Assembly (NCBI RefSeq): GCF_030408575.1
Contig: NZ_CP047047.1
Span: 1,103,991 to 1,167,990 of the forward strand
Origin: Corynebacterium auris
GTDB taxonomy: Bacteria > Actinomycetota > Actinomycetes > Mycobacteriales > Mycobacteriaceae
Length of the DNA stretch: 64,000 bases
Direction: 5' to 3'
The notes beneath the pieces are model-generated. The model made no database searches. It had not been told where the DNA came from and was given only the letters and a program-made list of their open reading frames with translations. How positions within the stretch are numbered: the stretch's first letter is position 1; the number at the start of each line of letters is the position of its first letter. This document shows, piece after piece, positions 10,889 through 21,272 of this stretch. The position numbers and the translations under genes are program-made.

Positions 10889-11131
10889 CACTACCGCCCG
10901 TGCACCCTAACAAGTGTGCGGGCCACAAGTGGAGTTTCTCCCACCCCATGCCGCCGCGTGTACGCAAGATGCGGAAGGCTACGGGTCGAAGGTACTGTCT
11001 CACGGCAGCGTGAGCTGTATCCGGAAGGACTCCCGCGACGTCGATAGGCGCGCGGGATTTTTGCGTGGGTGAGCTCGACAAGAGTGGTTCGGTAGCGTCC
11101 GACATTGTCTTTCTCATCTTTAGGAGTTCTC
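10889..11131 (+). ncRNA. Structured infC leader RNA
   Basis: The predicted 5' untranslated region of infC-rpmI-rplT is about 240 nt. It contains a perfect hairpin CTCACG-GCAG-CGTGAG (10999-11014) and then the terminator-like hairpin at 11031-11062. A 21-codon open frame (ATG 10948 to TGA 11013) ends inside the first hairpin. Long leaders with attenuation are known upstream of infC in several bacteria. The exact class is not recognised, and the boundaries depend on the predicted promoter. Confidence 0.5.
11031..11062 (+). terminator. Terminator-like hairpin (attenuator) before infC
   Basis: TCCCGCG (11031-11037) pairs with CGCGGGA (11051-11057) and is followed directly by TTTTT. It lies 70 nt upstream of the infC start and downstream of the predicted infC promoter, so it would stop transcripts before infC unless an alternative fold forms; this supports attenuation. 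Confidence 0.6.
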
Positions 11132-11653
11132 ATCAGCGCTGAAGCTCGGATTAATGAGCGCATTCGCGTTCCCGAAGTTCGTCTCGTCGGCCCGTCCGGC
11201 GAGCAGGTGGGCATCGTCCGTACCGACGACGCCCGCAAACTGGCCTACGAAGCAGACCTTGACCTCGTGGAGGTCGCCCCGAAGGCCAAGCCGCCCGTGG
11301 CCAAGATCATGGACTACGGCAAGTACAAGTACGAGCAGGACCAGAAGGCCCGCGAGGCGCGCAAGAACCAGCAGCAGACTGTGGTGAAGGAACAGAAGTT
11401 CCGTCCCAAGATCGATGAGCACGACTACCAGACGAAGAAGGGTAACGTCGAGCGCTTCCTGGAAAAGGGTAACAAGGTCAAGGTCACGATCATGTTCCGC
11501 GGCCGCGAGCAATCGCGACCCGAACTCGGCTACCGCCTCCTTGAGCGCCTCGCCGACGACGTCGCGGAGCTCGGCGTGGTTGAGTCCCGTCCGAAGCAGG
11601 ACGGCCGCAACATGACCATGGTCTTCGGACCGGCCCGCAAGGGCAAGAAGTAG
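11132..11653 (+). CDS. infC: Translation initiation factor IF-3, rare ATC start
   Basis: IF-3 binds the 30S subunit, keeps it free of 50S and checks start-codon and initiator-tRNA pairing. The product has 173 residues: N-terminal domain beginning [17 protein letters not shown], linker, and C-terminal domain with [10 protein letters not shown]. No ATG, GTG or TTG lies at the family N-terminus. The ATC at 11132 has AGGAG 5 nt upstream (11122-11126) and starts exactly where homologues do, so it is taken as the start. A TTG at 11105 is in frame, but its extension (SFSSLGVL) covers the ribosome site. Rare starts are a known feature of infC and allow IF-3 to repress its own synthesis. First gene of infC-rpmI-rplT. 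Confidence 0.93.
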   Translation: MSAEARINERIRVPEVRLVGPSGEQVGIVRTDDARKLAYEADLDLVEVAPKAKPPVAKIMDYGKYKYEQDQKAREARKNQQQTVVKEQKFRPKIDEHDYQTKKGNVERFLEKGNKVKVTIMFRGREQSRPELGYRLLERLADDVAELGVVESRPKQDGRNMTMVFGPARKGKK

Positions 11654-11683
11654 TACACGTTTCAACTCTGAAGGGCTTTCACC

Positions 11684-11878
11684 ATGAAGCAGAAGACCCA
11701 CAAGGGCACCGCCAAGCGCATCAAGGTCAACGGCAAGGGCAAGCTGCGCCGCGAGCAGGCCGGCAAGCGCCACCTGAACGAGAAGCTGTCCTCCAAGCGC
11801 CGCCGCAAGCTCTCCGGCACGACTGACGTCGCCCGCGCCGACGTCAAGCGCGCAAAGCGCCTCCTCGGCATGTCCTAA
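11684..11878 (+). CDS. rpmI: 50S ribosomal protein L35
   Basis: This is a 64-residue very basic protein of normal L35 length, with the family start KQKTHKGTAKRIKVNGKGK and the RRKLSGTTDV segment. It is a component of the large ribosomal subunit. It lies 30 nt after infC and 58 nt before rplT, the usual bacterial order, and should be co-transcribed with both. Confidence 0.97.
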   Translation: MKQKTHKGTAKRIKVNGKGKLRREQAGKRHLNEKLSSKRRRKLSGTTDVARADVKRAKRLLGMS

Positions 11879-11936
11879 GCACTGCCCGAGTTCAACAACG
11901 CACCGTTTCGACCTATCAGATAAGGAAGTATGACTC

Positions 11937-12320
11937 ATGGCACGTGTTAAGCGTTCAGTCAACGCCAAGAAGAAGCGCCGCGCGATTCTCAAGTCCGCGA
12001 AGGGCTACCGCGGCCAGCGCTCCCGCCTGTACCGCAAGGCCAAGGAGCAGTGGCTGCACTCCCAGACCTACGCGTACCGCGACCGCCGCCAGCGCAAGAA
12101 CGATTTCCGCAAGCTCTGGATCCAGCGCATCAACGCGGCTGCTCGCATGAACGACATCACCTACAACCGCCTCATCCACGGCCTCAAGCTGGCTGAGGTG
12201 GAGGTGGACCGCAAGATCCTCGCCGAGCTCGCGGTCAGCGACTTCGCGGCTTTCTCCGCGATCTGCGAGATTGCCAAGAACGCCCTGCCGGAGGACGTCA
12301 ACGCCCCCAAGGCTGCCTAA
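11937..12320 (+). CDS. rplT: 50S ribosomal protein L20
   Basis: This is a 127-residue L20 with the conserved [14 protein letters not shown] start, the [18 protein letters not shown] helix and the family C-terminal domain ([15 protein letters not shown]). L20 is needed early in 50S assembly and in some bacteria represses the infC-rpmI-rplT operon by binding its leader or mRNA; whether it does so here is not shown. A 70-nt gap follows before the methyltransferase gene. Confidence 0.97.
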   Translation: MARVKRSVNAKKKRRAILKSAKGYRGQRSRLYRKAKEQWLHSQTYAYRDRRQRKNDFRKLWIQRINAAARMNDITYNRLIHGLKLAEVEVDRKILAELAVSDFAAFSAICEIAKNALPEDVNAPKAA

Positions 12321-12390
12321 GCACCCGCTTGTCCGTGCCCGCCCCGCCCCACGATCACCGTGGCGCGGGGCGCAGGTATTCTCGGGGTCT

Positions 12391-13206
12391 ATGCCCCTCA
12401 ACTTCGCGGAACCCTTCACCGAACGCACTCCCCGTGTTGTCAACGCGGCGAAGTTGCATCGCGCCCAGGGGCGCCGCAAAGCCGGGCGGTTCCTCGCGGA
12501 AGGGGCGAACGCCGTAGAGGCCGCGGTTGCGACGGGGGCGGCTACCGACCTCTTTGTCACCGAGCGAGCGGCGCACGACTTTCGGGAGATCCTGACGGCG
12601 GCCGGCCACATGGACGTCTACACCCACGCCATCACCGAACGAGCCGCCGAACACCTTTCGGAGACCGTGACCCCGACCGGTATCTTCGCGGTATGCAAGC
12701 CAGTGCTGTGGAAGCTCGGCGCCGTGGCTAAGGCAAGGCCGCGCTTTGTGGCCGTTGGTGTGGGCACAAGCGACCCGGGCAACGCCGGCACCCTCATACG
12801 CATCGCGGACGTGTGCGGGGCCGATGCCGTCGTGTTCGCCGGTGAGACAGTCGACCCCGAGGCTGGCAAGGTGGTGCGCTCTTCGGCGGGGTCGCTCTTC
12901 CACGTCCCCGTGGTCAGGGAGCGGGCGATCAACGATGTGGTCGGGCAGCTGCGCGCCGCGGGGCTGGCCATCGTGGCGACGACGATGGACGGCGAAATCT
13001 CGCTGGCCGAGGCGGGGGAGAGGCTGGCCCGGCCGACGGCCTGGCTTTTTGGCAACGAGGCACACGGCCTGCCCGGTGCACTCGTGGAGGCCGCCGACTA
13101 CCGCGTATCTATCCCGATCCACGGCAGCGCCGAGTCACTGAACATGGCTACGGCCGCGGCCATGTGCATGTGGGAGTCTTCGAAAGCGCTCTACGGCCCG
13201 GAGTGA
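12391..13206 (+). CDS. TrmH/SpoU-family RNA 2'-O-methyltransferase
   Basis: This is a 271-residue SPOUT methyltransferase that should methylate a ribose in rRNA or tRNA using S-adenosylmethionine. An N-terminal substrate-binding domain (about 15-95) is followed by the knotted catalytic domain with the three SpoU motifs: GTSDPGNAGTLIRIADVCGA (motif 1), AWLFGNEAHGL (motif 2) and SAESLNMATAAAMCMWE (motif 3). ATG at 12391 is chosen; upstream residues in frame belong to the rplT 3' end. In many actinobacteria this gene lies between rplT and pheST, as here, and is often called tsnR-like. The exact target nucleotide cannot be told. Confidence 0.93.
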   Translation: MPLNFAEPFTERTPRVVNAAKLHRAQGRRKAGRFLAEGANAVEAAVATGAATDLFVTERAAHDFREILTAAGHMDVYTHAITERAAEHLSETVTPTGIFAVCKPVLWKLGAVAKARPRFVAVGVGTSDPGNAGTLIRIADVCGADAVVFAGETVDPEAGKVVRSSAGSLFHVPVVRERAINDVVGQLRAAGLAIVATTMDGEISLAEAGERLARPTAWLFGNEAHGLPGALVEAADYRVSIPIHGSAESLNMATAAAMCMWESSKALYGPE

Positions 13207-13330
13207 AAGATGGGCCGGCGGGGCGTTGGTTGAAGACGCGGTGTGCCCCGTCTTCTCGTGCAGATCCCGCTTGAGGCCGTCTTCCCCGGTGGAGCGTGTG
13301 GAGGCAGAGGCCTCGTAGCCGCGTCGCACG

Positions 13331-14229
13331 CTCTCCTGGTTTGCCGGGGGCGCCGCGCGGGATCTCGCCGCCGGTGTGGGCCGTGGTGGTGTCAATCGGC
13401 ACGTCAACGGTGAAGTCCTAGCCGGATTGGGTCTTGCCGCTCGCGGCGGGAAGCTGCTGTTCTCAGCCGTCGGAAAAGACGTTGTCGCTAGCCAGGATTA
13501 CCCGGGCCATGTTTGCGGCGGAGCTGCCGCAGAATCTCGTGGCGTGGGGCGCCTTCGCCACCTCGTTGGGCACCGCGGTCTGTGAGATGAGGACGGCTTT
13601 GTTGGCGCCAGTGGTGTCGTCGACCGCGCGGAAGACCTCGAAGTGGATGTGAGAGTGGATGTGGGGCCAGCGCCCGTCGTAGCAGCCCGGCACGACCGTG
13701 GTGAACTCCACGGAGCCCTGGCCGCCGGTGACCCGCGCGCCGCGCAAATACGTTTCGTCTTCTAGGCCCGTGGAGTACATGGAGTACTCCCCATCCGCAG
13801 TGCAGTGCCAGGCGCACACCGCGGCGCCGGCCATGGGGCTGTTCTGGTTGACCATGCCGATGATGTTCAGTCGGGGACGTTCATTCGCAGCGTCAGCGGC
13901 ACGCCGCTCACGGTGGAGCCGCCGCCGATAGATTCCCGGATGTCCCGGCGCTCGACCCCCACCTTCCCCAGGACGTCCGGGCCGTTGGAGCCGTCGCCCG
14001 GATAAAGCCCGCCGTTCCGGTTCTCATCTCGGTCAGTGAGGTGTGCGTGTCTGTCGTGGGCGGGGCAGCGGAGCTGTTTTCCCCCCGGTGCGCAGGCGGC
14101 GAGTGCGAGAGAACCCGCGCCAACCCCGAAGAGGCTGAGCAGGCGGCGGTGCGTCAGCCGCGTTTCGATAGCAGCCAGGGCGAAGGCGAGGCCCTGGTCC
14201 TCGACGCCCTCGCCCGGGCGGTGGAGCAT
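13331..14229 (-). pseudogene. Decayed intradiol ring-cleavage dioxygenase-like lipoprotein
   Basis: Pieces of one exported intradiol-dioxygenase-like protein can be read in order on the minus strand. These are an N-terminus from ATG 14229 with RRLLSLFGVGAGSLALAAC (Tat-like start and lipobox), then LYPGDGSNGPDVL, WHCTADGEYSMYS, the metal-region CYDGRWPHIH, and the end VDVPIDTTTAHTGG. The frame is broken. There is a shift near 13865 (the first part stops at 13867), probably two compensating shifts between about 14080 and 14010, an in-frame TGA at 13463-13465 where relatives have Trp, and an in-frame TAG at 13418-13420 where they have Tyr/Phe. A 12-bp in-frame duplication (HIHSHIHF) also hits the ligand region. 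Not functional. The rest of 13207-14479 shows no other gene. Confidence 0.82.
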
Positions 14230-14446
14230 GGCCGGTCCTTTCTCGCGCGGTTGTCGCACGACGAACAAGGTGCGGACTCTAGGCGAGCGGCGTTGGGAAA
14301 AACCCGGGCGCATAACCAGCGGAGACAGGTACTCCGTTCCTGCTTTGCAGACACGCCCTGAATGTTGGCTGTACGCTCAGGCCTCGCTGACCTCCACGCG
14401 GGCCGTGTCCGGGGGCGCGGGTATGCTGGGGGGCGTTTTACGTTAG

Positions 14447-15526
<1,080 letters not shown>

Positions 15527-15541
15527 AAGGAGCTTCACACA

Positions 15542-18049
15542 ATGTTGATTTCACAGAACTGGATCACCCGGCTCATTCAGGCGGCCGGAAACGAGGGCTG
15601 GTCGGTCACGGCGGAGGAGCTCGACGCCGGCTTTGTCCGCGTCGGTTTTGAAACCGAGGGGTACGCGCCGCTGCCCGAGATCACCGGCCCGCTCGTGTTC
15701 GGTCGCGTGCTCGAAATCGAGGAGCTCACCGGGTTTAAAAAGCCGATCCGCTACTGCCAGGTCGACGTCGGCGAGGCGAACGGGACGGGCAAGCCGCAGG
15801 GGATTATTTGCGGCGCCCGTAACTTTGCCGAGGGGGACCTCGTCGTGGTGTCCCTGCCGGGCGCTGTCCTGCCGGGCGGGTTCGAGATTTCCGCGCGTAA
15901 GACCTATGACCACGTCTCGGAGGGCATGATGGCCTCCGCCGCCGAGCTCGGGCTGACGTCGCGCAGCGAGGGCATTCTCACGTTGCCTGAGGGCTTCGGC
16001 ACGCCGGGCGAGGACGCACGTGCTGGCCTTGGCCTTGACGACACCGTCTTCGACGTCAACGTGACCCCGGACCGCGGCTACGCCCTCTCGGCGCGCGGCC
16101 TGACCCGCGAAATCGCCTCTGCCTTCGGTCTGACCTACCGCGATCCCGCGGCCGATCCCGCCGTCGCGGGTATCGATACCTCCGGCGTTCCCGCGCCCGA
16201 GAGCCGACTTCTCAGCGTGACGCTCGACGCCGACACCAAGGCCTCACGCTTTGGTCTGCGCAAGGTCGAGGGCATCGACCCGGCCGCACCTGCGCCCTAC
16301 TGGCTGCAGCGCGAACTCATGCTCTCGGGCGTGCGCTCCGTTAACGCCGCGACGGACGTGACCAATTATGTGATGCTGCTGCTCGGCCAGCCGATGCACG
16401 CCTTCGACGCCGACAAGATCACCGGCGGGCTCCACGTGCGCTGCGCGAGCGGAGGAGAGAGGTTCGAAACCCTCGACCACACGACGCGCGAGTTGGACGC
16501 CGGTGACGTCGTCATCGCTGACGAATCCGGCATCCAGTCCCTCGCCGGCGTGATGGGCGGGACGACATCCGAGATTTCGGGGCAGACCACCGACGTCTAC
16601 TTCGAGGCCGCGACGTGGGACGAGCTCACGGTGGCGCGCACCGCCCGCCGCCACAAGCTCAGCTCCGAGTCTTCGCGGCGGTTCGAGCGCGGTGTGGATC
16701 CCGCGCTCGTCGAGGTCGCGCTCGATGTCGCCTGCGCCCTCTTGGTCCAGTGCGCGGGCGGCCGCGTTACCGCACAGCGCACCCTCGTCGGAGAGGTGCA
16801 GCCGCGGGAGACCATCGAGATGCGCGCGAGCCGCCCGAGCGAGCTCGTGGGCGTGGAGTACGCCCCGGAGGCCGTCGTGAAGCGGCTCGAGGAGGTTGGG
16901 TGCGACGTGGAGGCGACCGGGGACACGCTGCAGGTGACCCCGCCGACGTGGCGCGGCGACCTTAGGGTTCCGGTCGAGTTGATCGAGGAGATCGTGCGCC
17001 TCGAGGGCCTCGACGCCATCCCGTCTGTACTGCCCACCCCGCGCGGCGGGCGCGGGCTCTCACGGACCCAGCGGCGCCGCCGGGCGGTGACTCACGCGTT
17101 GGCGTACTCGGGCTACGTCGAGGTGATCCCCACCCCGTTCATTGCCAACGACACCTTCGACACGTGGGGGCTCGACGCCACGGACCCGCGCCGCAACACC
17201 GTCGCGGTGCAAAACCCGCTCGATGCCGACTATGGGGTGCTGGGCACCACGCTTTTGCCGTCGATGTTGGAGGCCGTCGGCCGCAACGTCGCCCGCGGTC
17301 GGCGCGACCTCGCGCTGTTCTCGGTCGCGCAGGTGGCATTCAAGGGCGCGGACGCCTCGCCCCTGCCGAGCGTGGCCTCCCGCCCGGACGAGGAGACCAT
17401 CGCGGAGCTGATCGGGTCCCTGCCCCGGCAGGACCTGCACGCGGCGACGGTAGCCACCGGTGGCCAGGAGCTCGCCGGGCCCTGGGGTGAGGGCCGTGCC
17501 TACACCTGGGCCGACGCGATCGAGTCGGCGCGCGTAGTCGCCCGCGCCGCCGGCGTGGAGCTGGAGGTCCAGGCGGCCGCGCAGCTGCCGTGGCACCCGG
17601 GCCGGTGCGCCGCGCTCGTGGTTGGCGGCGCGGTGGTCGGCCATGCCGGCGAGCTGCACCCGCAGGTGCTGGAGAGGCTCGAACTGCCCGCGCGCACCTG
17701 CGCGATGGAGCTCAACCTCTCGGCCTTGCCCACGGACGAGGCTTTCCCGGCTCCGGTGCTGTCGTCTTACCCGGCGGTCAACCAGGACATCGCCCTCGTC
17801 GTCGACGAGGACGTGCCAGCCGAGGCGGTGCGTCGGGCCGTCGAAAAGGGCGCGGGAGAGCTGCTTGAAAGCGCCACGCTTTTCGACGTCTACCGTTCCG
17901 CGCAGGTCGGGGAGGGCAAGAAATCCCTGGCGTTCGGCCTGGTTTTCCGCGCCCCCGACCGCACCCTGACCGAGGACGAGGCCTCGCAGGGGCGCCTCGC
18001 TGCTGCCGAGGCCGCGAAGGGGGCTTTCGGGGCGGAGATGCGTGCATAA
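15542..18049 (+). CDS. pheT: Phenylalanine-tRNA ligase beta subunit
   Basis: This is the 835-residue non-catalytic/editing subunit. In order it has an N-terminal EMAP-type tRNA-binding domain (about 40-150, CQVDVGEANGTGKPQGIICG), the B3/B4 editing domain (about 215-390), the B5 domain (about 400-480), a catalytic-like core, and the FDX-ACB anticodon-binding domain at the end (SSYPAVNQDIALVVDEDVP to the C-terminus). Full length. The stop at 18047-18049 lies within the proposed ArgR operator of the downstream arginine operon. Confidence 0.97.
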   Translation: MLISQNWITRLIQAAGNEGWSVTAEELDAGFVRVGFETEGYAPLPEITGPLVFGRVLEIEELTGFKKPIRYCQVDVGEANGTGKPQGIICGARNFAEGDLVVVSLPGAVLPGGFEISARKTYDHVSEGMMASAAELGLTSRSEGILTLPEGFGTPGEDARAGLGLDDTVFDVNVTPDRGYALSARGLTREIASAFGLTYRDPAADPAVAGIDTSGVPAPESRLLSVTLDADTKASRFGLRKVEGIDPAAPAPYWLQRELMLSGVRSVNAATDVTNYVMLLLGQPMHAFDADKITGGLHVRCASGGERFETLDHTTRELDAGDVVIADESGIQSLAGVMGGTTSEISGQTTDVYFEAATWDELTVARTARRHKLSSESSRRFERGVDPALVEVALDVACALLVQCAGGRVTAQRTLVGEVQPRETIEMRASRPSELVGVEYAPEAVVKRLEEVGCDVEATGDTLQVTPPTWRGDLRVPVELIEEIVRLEGLDAIPSVLPTPRGGRGLSRTQRRRRAVTHALAYSGYVEVIPTPFIANDTFDTWGLDATDPRRNTVAVQNPLDADYGVLGTTLLPSMLEAVGRNVARGRRDLALFSVAQVAFKGADASPLPSVASRPDEETIAELIGSLPRQDLHAATVATGGQELAGPWGEGRAYTWADAIESARVVARAAGVELEVQAAAQLPWHPGRCAALVVGGAVVGHAGELHPQVLERLELPARTCAMELNLSALPTDEAFPAPVLSSYPAVNQDIALVVDEDVPAEAVRRAVEKGAGELLESATLFDVYRSAQVGEGKKSLAFGLVFRAPDRTLTEDEASQGRLAAAEAAKGAFGAEMRA

Positions 18050-18073
18050 ATTGCGCGGCGGCGCATAATTGCG
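18043..18073. promoter_or_regulatory. Candidate tandem ARG boxes before argC
   Basis: TGCATAAATTGCG (18043-18055) and CGCATAATTGCG (18062-18073) are two AT-centred near-palindromes with centres about 18 nt apart. They form an AT-rich island in GC-rich DNA, directly before argC. ArgR hexamers bind paired AT-rich palindromes of this kind. Since argR lies in the operon, autoregulation by arginine is expected. The exact box limits are uncertain. Confidence 0.45.
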
Positions 18074-18086
18074 TACCGTGTGTCCT

Positions 18087-19130
18087 ATGGCAGTCAAAAT
18101 AGCAGTGGCAGGCGCCACCGGGTACGCCGGAGGGGAGATCCTCCGGCTTCTCCTTGGCCACCCGCGCTACGCGGCGGGCGAGATCGAGATCGGGGAGCTG
18201 ACCGGCAACAGCAACGCGGGCCAGACCGTGGCGGCGCTCATGCCCCACGTCCCCGCGCTGGGGGACCGGGTGATCAGGGAGACCAGTCCGGACGTCCTGG
18301 CGGGCCACGACGTGGTTTTCCTTGGCCTGCCGCACGGGTACTCGGCTGAGATCGCCCGGGCGCTGCCCGATTCGACGCTTGTTATCGACTGCGCCGCCGA
18401 CTTCCGGCTGCGCGAGGCCGAGGACTGGCGGCGCTACTACGGCGAGGACCACGCGGGCTCCTGGCCCTACGGCATTCCGGAGATGCCGGGGCACCGTGAG
18501 CAGATCGCGGCCTCCCGGCGCGTGGCCATCCCCGGCTGCTTCCCGTCGGGGGCGACCCTCGCCGCGCTGCCAGCTGTGCACGCGGGCCTGGTCACGCCCG
18601 ATCTGAGCGTGGTCTCCATTACTGGGGTCTCCGGGGCAGGCAAGAAGGCGAACGTAGCCCTTTTGGGCGCGGAGACCATCGGCTCGCTCAAGGCCTACAA
18701 CACGGCGGGCCGGCACCGCCACAACCCGGAAATCGCCCAGAACCTGCGCGAGGCCACCGATGAGCCGGTAAGCGTGAGCTTTACCCCGGTGCTCGCGCCG
18801 CTGTCGCGCGGGATCTTGACCACGGTCACCGCGCCCCTGAAGCCGGGGGTGACCACCGAGCAGGCCCACGAGGCGTACGCCTCGTTCTACGCTGATGAGC
18901 CTTTCGTGTGGGTCATGCCCGGCGGCCTCCAGCCGCAGACCCAGAACGTCGTGGGCACGAACATGTGCCACATCCAGGTGGAGGCGGACGAGGTGGCGGG
19001 CAAGCTGCTCGCCACCTCCGCCATCGACAACCTGACCAAGGGCACAGCCGGAGCCGCCGTGCAGTGCATGAATATCGCCCTCGGGTGGGAGGAGACCGCC
19101 GGTCTGCCCACCGCGGGCGTCGCGCCCTAA
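18087..19130 (+). CDS. argC: N-acetyl-gamma-glutamyl-phosphate reductase
   Basis: ArgC reduces N-acetylglutamyl 5-phosphate with NADPH to the semialdehyde, the third step of arginine synthesis. The 347-residue product has the Rossmann start [21 protein letters not shown] and the catalytic cysteine in [10 protein letters not shown] (about residue 155), with HRHNPEI and the C-terminal dimer region intact. ATG 18087 is chosen; GTG 18078 and TTG 18069 are in frame but would lie beside or inside the operator. First gene of the eight-gene arg operon. Confidence 0.96.
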   Translation: MAVKIAVAGATGYAGGEILRLLLGHPRYAAGEIEIGELTGNSNAGQTVAALMPHVPALGDRVIRETSPDVLAGHDVVFLGLPHGYSAEIARALPDSTLVIDCAADFRLREAEDWRRYYGEDHAGSWPYGIPEMPGHREQIAASRRVAIPGCFPSGATLAALPAVHAGLVTPDLSVVSITGVSGAGKKANVALLGAETIGSLKAYNTAGRHRHNPEIAQNLREATDEPVSVSFTPVLAPLSRGILTTVTAPLKPGVTTEQAHEAYASFYADEPFVWVMPGGLQPQTQNVVGTNMCHIQVEADEVAGKLLATSAIDNLTKGTAGAAVQCMNIALGWEETAGLPTAGVAP

Positions 19131-19156
19131 GGATCATTCGAGTGAAGGAGTTCCCC

Positions 19157-20314
19157 ATGACGGGAGTAACCACGCCGCGGGGTTTCCGTGCCGCGGCGAC
19201 GACGGCGGGGATCAAGCCTTCGGGCAACCCCGATATGGCCCTCGTGCTCAATGACGGCCCCGAGAGCGTGGCCGCGGCCGTGTTCACCCGCAACCGCGTT
19301 GTCGCATCCCCGGTCAAGGTCTCGCGCCGCGCCGTCGCGGACGGCGCACTGAGAGCGGTGGTGTACAACTCCGGAAACGCCAATGCGCTCAACGGAAAGC
19401 AGGGGGACTCCGACGCCGCCGAAACCCAGCGGTGTGTTGCCGAGTCGCTGGATATCGAGCCCGGCGAGGTCGCGGTGTGCTCCACGGGGCTGATCGGTGA
19501 CGTACTGCCGATGGAGAAGGTGCGCTCGGCCATCCCCGCGCTCGCGGCCGGGCTCGATACCGCGGGCGGCGCGGAAGCGGCCCGGGCAATCATGACCACC
19601 GACACCGTTGCCAAGCAGGCCCACGCCGAGTACGACGGCTGGTGTGTCGGGGCCATGGGCAAGGGGGTGGGCATGATGGCGCCTTCTTTGGCGACGATGC
19701 TGGTGTGCGTGACCACGGACGCGTCGGTAAGCGCGGAAGCCCTTGATCTAGCACTGCGGCGCGCGACGGCGGCCACCTTCGAGGTTCTCGACATTGACGG
19801 CACGACGTCGACGAACGACACGGTCATCGCCATGGCTAGCGGGGCCAGCGGTATCACGCCCCCGCAGGCGCAGCTCGACGCCGCGCTGCTGCAGGTCTGC
19901 GAGGCGCTGGCGGCGCAGATGCAGGCGGATGCCGAGGGGGTGACCAAGCGGGTGAGCATCACCGTGTCAGGCACGGGCACCGACGAGGAGGCCCGCGAGG
20001 CAGCGCGGACCATCGGGCGCGACAACCTGTTCAAGTGCGCGATGTTCGGCTCCGACCCGAACTGGGGCCGCGTTCTGGCCGCCGTCGGCATGGCGCCGGC
20101 GGCGATGGACCCGGACAACATCTCGGTCAGCTTTAACGGCAGGCCGGTGTGCGTGGCGTCGACGGGCGCTCCCGGGGCGCGCGAGGTGGACCTCAGCGGC
20201 GCCGACATCGACGTCGTGGTCGACCTGGGCACCGGGGGAGCGGGGCGGGCGACCGTGCGCACCACGGACCTGTCGCACGCCTACGTCGAGATCAACTCGG
20301 CCTACAGCACATAG
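19157..20314 (+). CDS. argJ: Bifunctional glutamate N-acetyltransferase/amino-acid acetyltransferase
   Basis: ArgJ moves the acetyl group from N-acetylornithine to glutamate, recycling it, and in some bacteria also makes N-acetylglutamate from acetyl-CoA. The 385-residue precursor cleaves itself between Ala and Thr in the motif SLATMLV (about residue 180); that Thr becomes the N-terminal nucleophile of the beta chain. [15 protein letters not shown] and STNDTV are intact. GAAGGAG at 19144-19150 precedes the ATG at 19157, which sets the start. The cyclic pathway implied by argJ agrees with no separate argE or argA in this operon. Confidence 0.96.
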   Translation: MTGVTTPRGFRAAATTAGIKPSGNPDMALVLNDGPESVAAAVFTRNRVVASPVKVSRRAVADGALRAVVYNSGNANALNGKQGDSDAAETQRCVAESLDIEPGEVAVCSTGLIGDVLPMEKVRSAIPALAAGLDTAGGAEAARAIMTTDTVAKQAHAEYDGWCVGAMGKGVGMMAPSLATMLVCVTTDASVSAEALDLALRRATAATFEVLDIDGTTSTNDTVIAMASGASGITPPQAQLDAALLQVCEALAAQMQADAEGVTKRVSITVSGTGTDEEAREAARTIGRDNLFKCAMFGSDPNWGRVLAAVGMAPAAMDPDNISVSFNGRPVCVASTGAPGAREVDLSGADIDVVVDLGTGGAGRATVRTTDLSHAYVEINSAYST

Positions 20315-20324
20315 GAGGTAGCTG

Positions 20325-21272
20325 ATGAACGAGCAACTGGTGACGCTGAACAACGAAACGCGTGCGAACGTTCTCGCGGAGGCCCTGCCGTGGCTGCAGC
20401 ATTTTCGGGACAAGATCGTGGTGGTTAAGTACGGCGGCAACGCCATGATTGACGAGGAGCTCAAAGCCGCTTTCGCCGCCGACATGGTCTTTTTGCGCAC
20501 GGTGGGCGCCAAGCCCGTCGTCGTGCACGGCGGCGGGCCGCAGATCTCGGCGATGCTGACCCGGCTCGGCCTTGACCAGGGCGAGTTCGTCGAGGGCTAC
20601 CGCGTGACCACGCCGGAGATCCTCGACGTGGTGCGGATGGTGCTTTTCGGCCAGGTCGGCCGAGACCTGCTGGGCAGGATCAACTCCCACGGGCCGTACG
20701 CGGTGGGCACCTCCGGGGAGGATGCTGGCCTGTTCCGCGCGGCGCGGCGGCTCGTCCGCGTCGACGGTGAGGACCTCGACATCGGCCTGGTGGGCACGAT
20801 CGTGGACGTCAACCCCTCCGCCGTCATGGACATCATCGAGGCGGGGCGCATCCCCGTCGTTTCCGGTATCGCCCCCGGCGAGGACGGCAATGTCTACAAC
20901 ATCAACGCAGACGAGGCGGCCGGAGCTCTCGCTGCGGCGATCGGGGCGGAGCGCCTCGTCGTTCTCACCAACGTGGAGGGGCTGTACACCGACTGGCCCA
21001 ACAAGGATTCTCTCCTTTCGCGCATCGAGGTCGGGGACCTGGCGGCGATGATGCCCACGCTCGATTCCGGGATGATCCCGAAGATGCAGGCGTGCCTCAC
21101 CGCAGTGCAGGGAGGGGTCCGGGCGGCCCACGTCATCGATGGGCGGCTCGCCCACGCCGTCCTGCTCGAGCTGTTGACCATGGGTGGTATCGGCACGATG
21201 GTGCTTCCCGACGCCTTCGATGCCGCCAATTACCCTGAGGGAACCGTTTTCCGGAAGGATGATCGCGCATGA
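20325..21272 (+). CDS. argB: Acetylglutamate kinase
   Basis: ArgB phosphorylates N-acetylglutamate, usually the arginine-inhibited step. The 315-residue product shows KYGGNAM (phosphate binding), [10 protein letters not shown] (substrate binding) and the kinase C-terminal part with [12 protein letters not shown]. It has the N-terminal extension (about 25 residues) found in arginine-sensitive hexameric enzymes, so feedback inhibition is likely. AGGAGG lies upstream of the ATG. It overlaps argD by 4 nt (ATGA). Confidence 0.97.
   Translation: MNEQLVTLNNETRANVLAEALPWLQHFRDKIVVVKYGGNAMIDEELKAAFAADMVFLRTVGAKPVVVHGGGPQISAMLTRLGLDQGEFVEGYRVTTPEILDVVRMVLFGQVGRDLLGRINSHGPYAVGTSGEDAGLFRAARRLVRVDGEDLDIGLVGTIVDVNPSAVMDIIEAGRIPVVSGIAPGEDGNVYNINADEAAGALAAAIGAERLVVLTNVEGLYTDWPNKDSLLSRIEVGDLAAMMPTLDSGMIPKMQACLTAVQGGVRAAHVIDGRLAHAVLLELLTMGGIGTMVLPDAFDAANYPEGTVFRKDDRA

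Noticed and set aside
9496..11013. 505-codon plus-strand frame over the kinase gene
   Set aside because: It is antisense to a kinase with all its motifs. Only its last 21 codons are mentioned, as a possible infC leader peptide.
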